From Paraphoma chrysanthemicola (Eukaryota; Ascomycota; Dothideomycetes; Pleosporales; Phaeosphaeriaceae): DNA of 64,000 nucleotides. This document shows, one piece after another, positions 52,677 through 63,551 of this stretch. Position numbers and translations under genes: made by a program. The first letter of the stretch is position 1, and every line of letters begins with the position of its first letter. The stretch covers positions 124,001-188,000 of the forward strand of contig JAGMWG010000008.1 in the NCBI GenBank assembly GCA_020744225.1, read 5' to 3'. The notes below the pieces were generated by a model. It did not search any database, was not told where the DNA came from, and saw nothing but the letters and a program-made list of their open reading frames with translations.

Positions 52677-55600
52677 GATGGTTGGTATAAGTGATGAAGG
52701 TTATTGCAGACCTGGACAATGTAGCATCTGCAAGATGTGGATCGTGTATAGTATGTGTATAAACAGAATAGACAGAACGACGAGGGGCAATACTCAATGG
52801 AGCATAGAAGGCGCGTCACGGTGGGTAAGTATTATTTCGTCGACGGCGTCCACGGGTAAGGAGCTTGGTCCCAGTCTGATAAGGTCAGGGCCCTAGTAGA
52901 CAGGGTTTGGGAGTGCCAAGGGACAGGAGCCAAAATACCGCGGCATACTGGACGCTAGGATATTAACAGCGGAGGAGGTCATTCTTGAGATGTGCATGAA
53001 GGATGTGGCCTGCAGCGAGTAGGCCCTGTGCCCGCATGTTCAAGCAGCCGCTTGCCAGGCTATGGTCTGTGGCGACCCCTGCCAGCACCCCACACACGGA
53101 CGGCGTATTGCACGTCCGAGAGGTCATGGTCGGGTTACATCGTGGAAAATTCGTCGGACCCCGGTCAGAAGCTTGGACGGTGGATGGCGACAGTGGACTT
53201 CTGCAGGACGGAGAGGGCTGGACGCCACCGGGGCTCGACCAATCAATACTCATGTTCAGCACGATCTACTACCGGCCACTAGCCTCGGAGCAGCTAACGC
53301 CTCCAGCCATTGAGGGAGCTTGTCTCGAGCCTTCCGGGGTGAATGCGTTCAAGGGCTTGCTCGGCTGGCGAGCTTCTGCAGAGCTATGGCTGATAGCGTC
53401 AGGGCCAGCATGGGGAACGTGAGTGCGCCGGCGAATGACCAGCGCGCAAGACCATAACGGAGCCGACCGAGCAGATCAGTGTGCCGCTGCGAAGCTGCAT
53501 CGAAGCTGTGTAGAAGATAGCAGCGCTTACTGCCCGCCCATTTGGGGAGCGCAACGAAAGCCGCCCGCTGTGAAGCATCCGCCAAGCAGAGCCCCCAGAA
53601 GAGTACGTAAGGTTAAAAAGACGGCCTGTCAAATCGCAGCACCCCGCAAACTGCTGCTGTCGCGTAGCTTAGATCTGCCGCGATGCACACCACAATGCGT
53701 CTGTGATGCAATTTGCGCTCAGGTGCACGCGACTGGGCAGCACATGGCTACGGGAGTCTGACGGCGGCCCAGGTGAGGATATTGCGATGACATCGAGGAC
53801 TGCGCGGGAGCAGGCGTAGATGATGCAAACATGCACGCAAGGCCTGGGATGCCCGTCCACAGTGGCAGAGCGCGCGCTGTCTTTTGCCCGGTCCTGCGTG
53901 TGCTGGTCGCCTGCTCCGCAGCTATCTTGGCACGACCGCTCCGCTGGGATGCTGACTTGATAACAGTGTCCAGGCTTGATGAGAGGGCGATATGACCATT
54001 GCCATTCACTGTGCCCCCACGCTCCTACACGTCTATTGTGATCGATCAGCAGCGGAGCGCGCGCAGCATCGCCATCGAACGAGCGTTGTGTCTCGCGGTC
54101 GCCGTTGCGATCCCCTCCTGAAAATCTCCCAGGTCCCTCAAAAACGGCCTGCGCCCAGCTTGTGTGGTTCGACGATCCCTTGTGGTCCGTCCAATGAAGG
54201 ACGCCACTCCGCCGTGGCTCAAACGTCGTTCATGAACTTGCCGCCATCCAATTCCCGTTGGGCAGCCAGGTGATTAGCAGGCCTAGTTGGCGCATGCTCG
54301 TGCCAGACCAACAGCATCGCCATGCGCCGTCAGACTCCTTTTTGACACCTTTGGTCCTAAAATGCCCATTTTACCGTTCAATGTGGCACTAGTCTGCTTA
54401 CAGGTTGCGCACGTGAGCGCCAGGTCAGACACGCATCGGTAACAGGCACATCTTCGGGACCCTGTACGACTCCACCATTCAGCGATTTGTCTCAAGTAAC
54501 AAGCTCTCCAAAGCCTTGTCACCAGATGCACCTAGACAGGGTGCCTCTCTCCATAAGCTGCTACCAGCCGTCTGTTCCAGAGGGCGAGCTTCTCATCGTG
54601 CACGCGGGGTAGCTGCGAAAAAGTCTGGGGATACGAAGCCATCCACTGCAGTTGTTGGTGTTGTTGCCTAGCCTTACGAGTGCCGACTACGATGTGTGCC
54701 TGCTCTGAAGGAAGTGCGAGCGTGGCTACGCTAGTCTAGGCTTCGCACGCAAGAGGAGCTTGTCTCGATGAGAGCCTCAAAACGGCTGTCGGCAATGTGC
54801 CCAGGATTGGATTGATGAAAGGCTTCGGCGGTTCTCCCTACAGCGTCCGCAAAGGCCGGAAATCCTTCCTAGACATTTGATCTGAAACATGATAAGGCTG
54901 GAGAATCTAATCATTCAAAGGCCATGTTGCGATTCTAGACAGCGCAAGTTCGTATGCCGGATCCACGCGCTAAGAGCCATGTCGCGTAGCGAGCGGGCAT
55001 ACACTCCCGTATGAGAGGACGAATTTCGCCGAAGCATTCTCCCGGTGACGATATTGAAACATCTGATCTCGCTTCTCGGAGACCGTTGTAATTCTAGGAA
55101 GGCCCTGCTCTGAAGAAATGTTGAATATCCAAAAACCTACCGAGGCACTCTGAGTGGAGTGTTTGCTCCGCGGCTGCTTTTGGACGTCAAAGAGCCTCGC
55201 AACGGCATTTTCGGCAGACTTGCACGAGCCGTCGGCCTCGGTGTAGCTTTCACAGTGGACCTCTATTTCCGGTGCCCGTAGACTCATGTAAGCTCCACCG
55301 CGGCGGCTCTGGTACTGTCTAGCGTCAAGGTCCAAAGCGGTTGTTGAGCACGCGGGCAGCTCGCGCAACGCGCTTGCTTGATGGTCTCCTCGTCGCGATG
55401 GTACGAAAAGAGCGGTCAAGCAGGAGTCTCCGATGATTAGAGATATCTGACACAGTGACACGTGAAGAGTCCATTGGCTGCGAGTCGTTGCGCCTGTGGC
55501 ATTTCGGGCTTCTAGCCCGTTGCGCCCTAGTCGCACGCACTGAAATTGAACCTCACTTGCTGCATTATGCTGCGCCAGCCTATGTAAGAATCGGATCGTC

Positions 55601-56093
55601 TCTCGAGGGGCGTTATCGATAGGACTGAAGGGTGTGGTGATCATCACGAGTAGTGCTGTTGGTGTTCTGGTGACTTAGCGCGTTCGTTCACATGACAGTG
55701 GCCACAGCGTCGCTTAGAAAAGAGCATCGGATCGCAAGTTGAAGTCGTTTTGACGAGGCTGCGTTCTCCGTTGCTCCGTATCCATTTGCGATGCAAGCTG
55801 CAGGAGACGGTGTTGACAGCAGCGAGTGATGGAACCAGGCACCGCTGTGGAAGACCTGCGTTAGAGGTCGAAGCATTTGCTCATAGTAAGGCGACGATGT
55901 TGTTCGAACCTTGCGAACACTGCGAGCACTTGGGGTATCGTGGGTTGAGTGTTGACGTCCGAGCTCAAGCTGCTCAAGCTGCCTCGGTGAACGTCATCCC
56001 CGCAATTTTCCCCACACGCAGCAACGGTTCGTTGCTGCGAACTTGCATCTGAGATCCCAGCAAAACATCCATAGCCACGTTGAGCAAAGTACA
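52677..56093. other. Gene-poor stretch, about 3.4 kb
   Basis: Divergent region between the Zn2Cys6 gene (minus) and HMG-CoA lyase (plus). One longer minus-strand frame (54970-55647, 225 aa) has no domain and atypical composition; I do not call it a gene. The rest shows no motif beyond short pyrimidine runs. Confidence 0.45.
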
Positions 56094-57344
56094 ATGTCCT
56101 CGAAATTCGTCTGTCTACGATCTGCACGTCTCGCTGCCCGCCATCCTGCTCGTCGGAGAGCTTTTGCTACTGCCGCTTCTACCCGCGCCGACCACGTACG
56201 CATCGTGGAAGTTGGACCAAGAGATGGACTGCAGAACGAGAAGCAGAGCATACCTGTGGCGACCAAGATAGAGCTGGTCGAGCGTTTAGCACGGACGGGT
56301 TTGCGGACAATAGAGGCGGGATCGTTTGTGTCTCCGAAATGGACACCTCAGGTGAGCATGGCTTCGACCATCGCATGGAATATCAGCTGACCATCGTTGT
56401 AGATGGCCAATTCCTCAGAAATCCTCGATCACGTCTTGCGAAACCTGCCCCAATCGCCGCACCCAATCACCTACCAATGGCTTCTTCCAAACGCGAAAGG
56501 GCTCGACAACTTTCTCTCGACATGGAACGCACATACGTCAAGCGGACAGGACGCATACCCCACACCGCCACCGTCTCCGGGCATGGATGATGGGCCGGCA
56601 CTGAACACGTCTTCGCAAGATCCAAATGCTATGCCGTCCGCATCCTCAGGAGCGGAAGCCATGGGCAAAGCCAGAAGCGAGTCGCAACCGCCATTTGCGC
56701 CAGTCCACGAGCTGTCTATATTCACTGCGGCCACAGAGTCGTTCACGCAGAAAAACACCAACTGCTCGATCGCAGAGTCGCTGAAGCGATTTGAGCCGAT
56801 TATGACACGAGGAAAGGAGATGGGCCTGAATGTCCGAGCGTACATCTCGGTGGCACTAGGCTGTCCGTATGAAGGCCCAAATGTCGACCCGCATAAAGTG
56901 GCGGAGCTCGCCGTGAGCTTGTTAGAAATGGGTGCGGATGAGATTTCTGTCGCGGATACCACTGGTATGGGCACCGCACCGAAGACAGCCGAATTGCTGA
57001 AAACTTTAAACGCTGCTGGCGTTGATAAAAGCGACCTCGCACTGCACTTTCACGACACATACGGCCAAGCTCTTGTCAACTCGGTCGTTGCCCTCGAACA
57101 CGGCATCCGCACATTCGACTCGGCAGTGGCTGGTCTCGGAGGTTGCCCTTACAGCCCTGGTGCGACTGGCAACGTCGCAACAGAGGATTTAGTCCACCTG
57201 CTTCACAGTCTGGGCTTGAAGACTGGTGTCAATATCGAACAGGTTGCGGAGATTGGCGAATGGATCTCGCAAGAGCTTGGGCGGGCCAACGAGAGCAGTG
57301 CTGGGAAGGCGACTCTTGCGCAGCTGCGGAAGGAAAGGAAGTAA
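56094..57344 (+). CDS. Hydroxymethylglutaryl-CoA lyase, mitochondrial
   Basis: Splits HMG-CoA into acetoacetate and acetyl-CoA, the last step of leucine catabolism. Two exons (56094-56351 and 56403-57344) give 399 aa. Residues 1-40 form a presequence rich in Arg, Ala and Ser. Motifs: RIVEVGPRDGLQNEK (catalytic Arg), SFVSPKWTPQMA spanning the intron, ALGCPYEGP, ISVADTTGMG, HFHDTYGQAL (metal-binding His residues) and the signature AVAGLGGCPYSPGATGN with the catalytic Cys. Residues ~126-186 form a Pro/Ser-rich insertion (TPPPSPGMDD and SASSGAEAMG) absent from animal enzymes. It lies between NAKGLDNFL and HELSIFTAATESF, so it should loop out of the barrel. No frame problem. Confidence 0.93.
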
Positions 57345-57644
57345 AAGTTGTACATTTATCACAAAGATATCAACAACAGCATTTAAGCATGTTTGATCGG
57401 CTCAAACCATCGCTTGCAGATGCAGTTTCCAGATGCCGTCACAACAGGCGCTTTCCTCACTCAAAGCTAGTGCACTTTCCAACCAAGGTGTCTCTCTCCA
57501 CCTGCTTTTCGATGATCTCGACTTCGACTTTGGTGCCGTCAACACACTTTGCTGTCATTTCTAGTCACATTTGGATGAACAGTGAGCTAGCTACGAGACT
57601 CCGTGCCCTCACTTCACTGACCTAGCTAAACAGTCCGACACATC
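57345..57644. other. Intergenic, HMG-CoA lyase 3' UTR and F-box-like promoter
   Basis: 300 bases with no gene or clear motif. Confidence 0.4.
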
Positions 57645-58974
57645 ATGGCTCCCGCCTTACCCGACTTTCCAACCGAGCTCTTGCTCAAAATCGCAGAAAG
57701 CGGGACCTCGCTCGAGCAGGTCTTTGCGCACACAGCCCTTCGAGCCACATGTCGCATGCTGAACGCCAAACTTGTTCATTACTTCGGATCGAAGCACTTC
57801 CACACAGCCCGACCCAAGCTCACGAAGGAGGATCTTCAATTTCTACTTGAGACATCGAAACGGAGCATTGGACGCAATATCCAGACGGTCGAGCTGTCGG
57901 TTTCGACATTATTCACGCCCATGCGAATAATTCCCGACTGTGATCCTACTGATGCAAGTAGATGCTCATGGGTGACTATAGAGCAAGAGCTATCACGCCT
58001 GAGAATGATAATCGATCATTCTCACTTCAATGACGAAGTCTTGGGTATCCTCTTCGATGGTTCATGTGCCAGCATGCTAAGCGGAGCATTGTCCGCGCTT
58101 CCAGCTGTCAAGTCTCTCAGGATTCGACCGCCATCCATTCCTGATGGAATGAAGACTAACACACTTCACAGTCTTCGCAGGCGTTGGACGATCGCGTGCA
58201 AATTGCTACTCTCGGCTGTCTTGTCGCGGCCCAACACACTTGAGGAGCTAAGATTGGAAGCTGGGCGGTGCGACCTGGCACTCCCAGTCAGCACCTTCGA
58301 TATCACAGCTGCAGACGCTTCTCTCTCTGACTCAATTAACAAGCTGTATCTCAGCCTTACCGTAGTCTACAAACAGCGCAAGTTTTGAGTAGACCTTTTA
58401 AGGAAAAACCGCACTAACCGTGGCTATAGCATCATATCTTGTGTATGCTCGGGAACTCTCGACCACGCTTGCAAAACTTTCGAACCTTACACATCTTCAA
58501 CTATCCTTTTCGCAAACACCAGGCAAATACTTCAAGCACCTATCATACGCTATGCGACCATTGCATCTCTGGGACCTGAGCATTTCCAACATCGCTACTT
58601 GTTGCAAGCACCTCAGAAAGTTTCTAGATTCCTGCGGAAGTGAGCTTTCGGGCCTAACATTGGACCGCATTGACTTTGCCCGGTTCAGCGAATCTTTCAC
58701 ATTCTTCGAATATCTCTCGCGTACCGCGAATCTGCGCAGTTGCTTGTTCCGCGAGCTCAACTTTGGCGGCAAGGGACTGCGATTCGGCGTGCTCAACCGG
58801 GAGCTTGCGCATGCGTCCTCGACTCGTGGCGCCAATCCGGGTTCGAATTTTGATAGCGAGCTGAATATCAGTGGCAAAGAGGTCAGTGAGATGCGCACTT
58901 TGCTACGGCGGGTCGTAGAAGTTCGTGACACCAGGGATGTATGGCCTCGGACGGAAAGAGAGGGTGGAGGATAA
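57645..58974 (+). CDS. F-box-like protein, tandem paralog 1, with a GC-AG intron
   Basis: Exons 57645-58377 and 58430-58974 give 425 aa. The N-terminus (LPDFPTELLLKIAESG...ALRATCRMLNAKL) fits an F-box, the Skp1-binding module of SCF ubiquitin ligases. The rest has weak leucine-rich spacing (SNLTHLQLSFSQ, HLWDLSISNI, SGLTLDRIDF) and may present substrates. The two halves are in different frames, and no GT donor in the last ~190 bases of exon 1 joins them. A GCAAGT donor at 58378 with the TATAG acceptor at 58429 joins them in frame; the branch site is CTAAC at 58414-58418. The downstream neighbour has the same layout and an intron at the equivalent place, with a normal GTAAGT donor. Confidence 0.68.
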
Positions 58975-59708
58975 GGATCTGCTGGACACCGCAAATAGGA
59001 AAATCGTTAAGTGCGAATGGTTTCAAAGTCCTCGAGCTGTCATTTCGTTACTTGTAAACAAAGGTACTATCCAGGGTTTGACGGTCTTGAGTCCTGTGAT
59101 TTCCGATGCTCAACACTCACCATACAACTCGCTTACTTGCTTGCTCGCTTCTCGTACCTTCGTCTCGTATCTTCTTAAGGTGTCCGCAAGCGCCTCCCTC
59201 CACTTCGAAGCTACCCGTGTTTTTCATTTGGTACTCCTTCCTCTTCCCATGAGATCCAACTGGTAACGTGATCGCAACGCGCTTGCCCTCGTCGTTAGTT
59301 CTACACTCCGACCTCACAACATTCCATGTTAAGCTCTCGCTGTCCACACAATGCTGCGAAACCATTCAGGCTGCACTTTAATGCTGGATTTGGTAGGACC
59401 GTCTTGTGCACGTTGCGAGCGTGGTGGATTGGGATTGCTTGCGCTGTTTGCGTTTACTTTCGCTTTCACCTTCACTTCGCACAGGCCTCAACAGTACAGT
59501 CTGAGCTCCCGTTTGAATTGGCGGGACGCTACGCTAGTGCTGTCAACGTAGATCTCTATCGACAAACGTTTTCCAGAGCGCCTGCAACTCACTGACACTA
59601 CACAGTGTCACCAGTCAACCCAACTACAGGTATGTACACTTTCCAGAGACGACTATTGTGGAGAAGGCTAATCAGCGTCGTGGCACAGTTCAGCGAGACA
59701 GCGCGGTC
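58975..59708. other. Spacer between the two F-box-like paralogs
   Basis: Pyrimidine-rich; likely promoter and 5' UTR of paralog 2. A GTATGT near 59630 follows a CTACAG and could mark a 5' UTR intron. No gene seen. Confidence 0.4.
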
Positions 59709-61066
59709 ATGGCGGCGACACTTCCTGGCCTGCCTGCGGAGCTGTTGCTCAAGATTATTCGGGAGTGCGACATCTTCGGAAGGAGAGCCCAATTCCAGAG
59801 ACTCCGAGCGACTAGCAAGAAGATTGACGATAAAATTATTCGCTTCTATGGCCAGGAATGGTACAAGGCAGTCTACGTACGACTTTGCGACTCAGGTCTG
59901 ACGCGGCTCATCACCATCTCCCAAGGTCAACTCGCTTTTCACGTCGAGGCTATCTCCATAAGTTGCGATACGCTCTTGGATGAGCATGTCTTCAATACCT
60001 CATCGGAATCTTCAGACGCCAAGGACGATCCGTGGTACGAAGACAACCAGAGAGCTAGATATGGACGCAACACGAAAATTGCTTTCGATGAAACCAACTT
60101 CAGCATGCTCATGAATGGTACTGTCGCCCAATCTTTGGGTTCTGCACTCCCCAAGTTTCCCAACATGAAGCGGGTCTCTATCTATCAACCACTTCCAGGT
60201 CGCAATGTGAATACTCGCGTGCTTGAACAGCTTCAGTGGCGGTGGACTCTTGCACTGAAAGTACTTATTTCAGCTGTGCTGTCTCGAGCTGTGCCTCTCC
60301 AAGAATTGAGTCTCTATGACGAGAGACTCCCAGGTGCGGCCCATCCGTCTGTCCTAGAGCATATGGGCATGTATGCAACACAATTGAAAGCTATAAGGAC
60401 TCTTCGCCTGAGCACCACGGGCATTGATGCTGGCTGTAAGTTACCTCACATCAAAACTTTGATCAATAAACTAATAAAACAGATGAGAACGACCACTATA
60501 TGGGTATCATGGGGCGTATCATGCATGATGCAACATATCTGGAAGATCTCGATCTGGGTTTCGGTCACAACGCAATCAACCAGGGCTTTTTCAAACAGCT
60601 CAGTAAGATGGGACACAATCTTCGCCTCCGGCGTCTTCAGCTCCGCCAGCTCCGGACTCGAAAGAAATATCTCAAGATATTCCTTCGCCTAACGAAGCAT
60701 ACACTAAAGGCTCTGGTACTCGACCACATCTATCTTGAGCACGAAGAGAATATAGTCTGCTTTCTGTGGGAAGAAATGAACCTCAAAGAAGTAACTCTTC
60801 GTTGCCTGCATGCTGGCGGAGCAGGTATCTACTTCGATAATGTCTCTCTAGAACGACCAGGCACAATTGGCAGGTGGCACTACGATGATGATGATGATGA
60901 TGATGATGATGACTGGATGTTTATACGGAAGGATGTCTTTCCCCAGCATAAGATCGAGCTGAGCGAAGACGATGGTGATGACATCAAACACTGGCTCCTG
61001 AAGATCGATGAGCTGTCTTTGCACGGAGATGCGTGGGCAAAGGACGACATGTATTTCAGAGAATGA
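59709..61066 (+). CDS. F-box-like protein, tandem paralog 2, with a poly-Asp run
   Basis: Exons 59709-60435 and 60483-61066 (47-nt intron, GTAAGT donor, CTAAT branch site) give 436 aa. The F-box-like start LPGLPAELLLKIIREC...LRATSKKIDDKI parallels paralog 1. Both share the block RRWT/WRWTLALKVLISAVLSR and an LQEL/LEEL strand, so they arose by tandem duplication and have since diverged widely. Leucine-rich blocks follow: TYLEDLDLGF, LRLRRLQLRQL, LKALVLDHIYLE and LKEVTLRCL. A run of ten Asp, encoded by GAT repeats (60884-60913), precedes DWMFIRKDVF. The frame is also open upstream to an ATG at 59658, but the ATG at 59709 sits directly before the F-box. Confidence 0.68.
60884..60913 (+). repeat. 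GAT trinucleotide repeat coding for ten Asp
   Basis: Nine GAT and one GAC in the reading frame of F-box-like paralog 2. A coding microsatellite likely to vary in length between strains without changing frame. Confidence 0.9.
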
Positions 61067-61925
61067 TTCCTGAATCTCTACAAGGGTCAAAAGTATGAAC
61101 AGACGATAAGTATATCGGCATCATAGCCAAGTATGCGCATTGGTGGTCAAAGTGGAAAGCGGCGGTAATGTATCGCGCTCAGCATGGGTTCCCGCCTGCA
61201 CCCAGGTGCTTTCATAGGTACAGCATTATGTACGCTCCGCTCAGGAAACGTGCAGATCGAAGCCTTAGTCCGAACAAGAAGAATTAACTGCGTTACCAAG
61301 AAACGATGAGTCCCTACATGCGCAGATTTCGTATATGTAGCTCACGTTGCGCAGGCGCTCTGAGTTTGTGATAGGTGTTGCCCCAAGTTCCCTTCACCGA
61401 TTTAAAATCACTACTATCATGTGCAGATCGAACGTCGACTGGAAAACATACCACGATTAGAGAACGCATCCACCGACATGACGCACGAGCGAAACCCCAT
61501 TAGAACACTAATGGTGAATTGAGAAGCTTGGAGAAATTGGTTAATGTCTGCCCGTGACCACCTTTGACTCTGGTCGACGTGATTGAAAGGATTGAAACTG
61601 TGCCCTCGCAGTAAGAAACGCAGATTTGACTTGGGAGGAAAATTCCGGACAGACAGATTGTACCTGAACATGTAGCTCAAATATCCTCAGCACATTTCCA
61701 TCATGCCACGAACTCTACACCACCCAGTCTTCAATTGTCAAATACAGAAATTGTGAAAGTAGAGTGCTAGATTACAGGCCAAGAAGAGGACTAACATCCA
61801 TGTTTGAGTGAAGTACCCTCCTTACCACCCCAAATATGTACTAGTAAAGATATGCTTACGACTTCTACTCCGTCTATATACGCACACATGCTTCCAACTC
61901 CTACACTCCTACTAGATTCCCTCGC
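61067..61925. other. Intergenic, convergent 3' ends
   Basis: Between F-box-like paralog 2 and the P450. AT-rich; no gene or element recognised. Confidence 0.45.
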
Positions 61926-63551
61926 TCACTCCTCCCTACTTCTCAAGCCCACATTACACCCCCCATCTCCGGTACACGTGATTGTCAACTTCTCCCTCCA
62001 CACTCCATCCCCCTTGCCCTTGATCTCGAATAACTGCACCAACCTCGTAACCACAAACCCCACCTCCGTCAGCGCGAAATTCTGGCCGATACACACCCTC
62101 GGCCCGCCGGAGAACGGGATATACGCCCACCCCGGCCGAAACCCAGGCTCGAGCCAGCGCTCCGGGCGGAAAATATGTGCGTCGGCCCCAAAGATGTCAG
62201 GGCGGCGGTGCATGCTGTATGTATGATATGCAACGTACGCACCCTTGGGCACGAATATCGGCGCATTACCATCTGGGCCTGCGCCGCGAGGTAAGAATGT
62301 ATCCTTTAAAGCTTCGCGCGAATTACTAGGTACAATCGGATACAAGCGTTGCGACTCATTAATAATTGCGCGGAGATACTTCATGTCTTTCAACTGCTCG
62401 TACGTGGGAATTTCATTGCCGACAGTTTCAGCAATTTCGGCGCGCAGCCGGGATAGAATCGCTGGGCTGTGCGAGAGGGAGAAGAGCATGTTGGAAAGGA
62501 GGGCGGCGGTGGTGTCGCGGCCGGCGAGCAGGATGTTGAGGAGTTCGGAGCGGATGGTAGTGCGGTCTGATGTTGCGGAGACGAGTTCGTCGAGGAAGAT
62601 GTAGCGGTCGTGTTTGGCGTCTGGGTCGGCGGATTTGGCGGCGAGTTCTTCATCGACGATCTTGTCGACGAAATCTGCGGTTCGGGTTAGAATGGGGTGG
62701 TGGATGTGATTTGAAGGGTAGGTAGTACCTTTGATGATTTGCGCACTTGTCTTCCTTTTCTTGTCGCGTAATAACAGGCCTATGTATCCCCATTTTGCGT
62801 ACTGCTCGCTCGATAGAGGATTGGAGCAGTACTCAAATGCGTCGACGAACTCGGCCACCTCTTTGGTCTTCTCTTCTCTCTTCAGCGAGTCCGTGCTTCT
62901 GCCGAACAGGAACTCGGTCGCAATGTCGAGCGTCAACTCGTGGAACAGCGGCTGCAGATCAACAGTGGTGCCATCCGTAGGCAACAGTGAAATGAAGCGG
63001 TCCAAGTGCTTTGCGAAGTGAGAAATTTCGGCAACTTGATGCCGCTCAAAACACGGTCTAAGCATCTCGCGACTGTGTTTCCACGCAGCGCCTTCATTCG
63101 TAAAGATACCGATTCCAAGGAATTCGGACAGCTGCTTGATTCTCTCCTGGCCCAGGCTCCATGTGTCAAACTCTGTGGCAAGTATCGTCTTCACAACCTC
63201 AGGATCTTCCGTTAAGAATAGCTGCTTGCCGAAGAAACTGAATGCAATAGTATGCGCTTTCGCATTTATCAAGTCTTGCTGCCACTTTTCAAGGAGACGT
63301 TTTTGCTTGATGGCCTTCAAGTGTCCGATGAAGAAGTCGATGCCAAATGTTGGGAGAAAGGTTGGGAGGTTGGATGTCCGTGGTGGGCAAGGCAGGGCAC
63401 CTTTCTGTTTAGAAAGCGCACGTCGTCGGGATCCTGTAGTTGCTTCCCAGTACATGCGGCGAGCGATGTAGAGACTAAGTAAGGACACCACGACGTTGGT
63501 GAACGTGAAGATGGCCATGACGGGCGACATGGAATTGTGCAGGAGTGACAA
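61926..63551 (-). CDS. Cytochrome P450, CYP52-like alkane/fatty-acid hydroxylase
   Basis: Exons 63551-62729 and 62674-61926 give 523 aa. The N-terminus has a membrane anchor (VMAIFTFTNVVVSLLSLYIA) for the ER. P450 motifs: I-helix LAGRDTTAALL, ExxR in ESQRLYP, the FRPERW block, and the heme-binding loop FSGGPRVCIGQNFALTE with the cysteine thiolate. KQLSEFLGIGIFTNEGAAWKHSR and LQPLFHELTLDIATEFLFG are typical of CYP52-type enzymes that hydroxylate alkanes and fatty acids at the omega end. The 54-nt intron (62728-62675, GTACTA...CAG) has no stop and keeps frame, so retention would add 18 residues; family alignment (QIIK then DFVDKIVDEEL) shows it should be removed. The actual substrate cannot be told from sequence. 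Confidence 0.9.
   Translation of the reverse strand: MSLLHNSMSPVMAIFTFTNVVVSLLSLYIARRMYWEATTGSRRRALSKQKGALPCPPRTSNLPTFLPTFGIDFFIGHLKAIKQKRLLEKWQQDLINAKAHTIAFSFFGKQLFLTEDPEVVKTILATEFDTWSLGQERIKQLSEFLGIGIFTNEGAAWKHSREMLRPCFERHQVAEISHFAKHLDRFISLLPTDGTTVDLQPLFHELTLDIATEFLFGRSTDSLKREEKTKEVAEFVDAFEYCSNPLSSEQYAKWGYIGLLLRDKKRKTSAQIIKGTTYPSNHIHHPILTRTADFVDKIVDEELAAKSADPDAKHDRYIFLDELVSATSDRTTIRSELLNILLAGRDTTAALLSNMLFSLSHSPAILSRLRAEIAETVGNEIPTYEQLKDMKYLRAIINESQRLYPIVPSNSREALKDTFLPRGAGPDGNAPIFVPKGAYVAYHTYSMHRRPDIFGADAHIFRPERWLEPGFRPGWAYIPFSGGPRVCIGQNFALTEVGFVVTRLVQLFEIKGKGDGVWREKLTITCTGDGGCNVGLRSREE

Noticed and set aside
54970..55647. 225-residue minus-strand frame
   Set aside because: Starts plausibly, but no domain, no conserved block and uneven composition; left as an open question rather than a gene.
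58346..58390. GT donors GTATCT, GTAGTC and GTTTTG for the F-box-like paralog 1 intron
   Set aside because: All give the wrong phase with the acceptor at 58429; only the GC donor at 58378 keeps frame.
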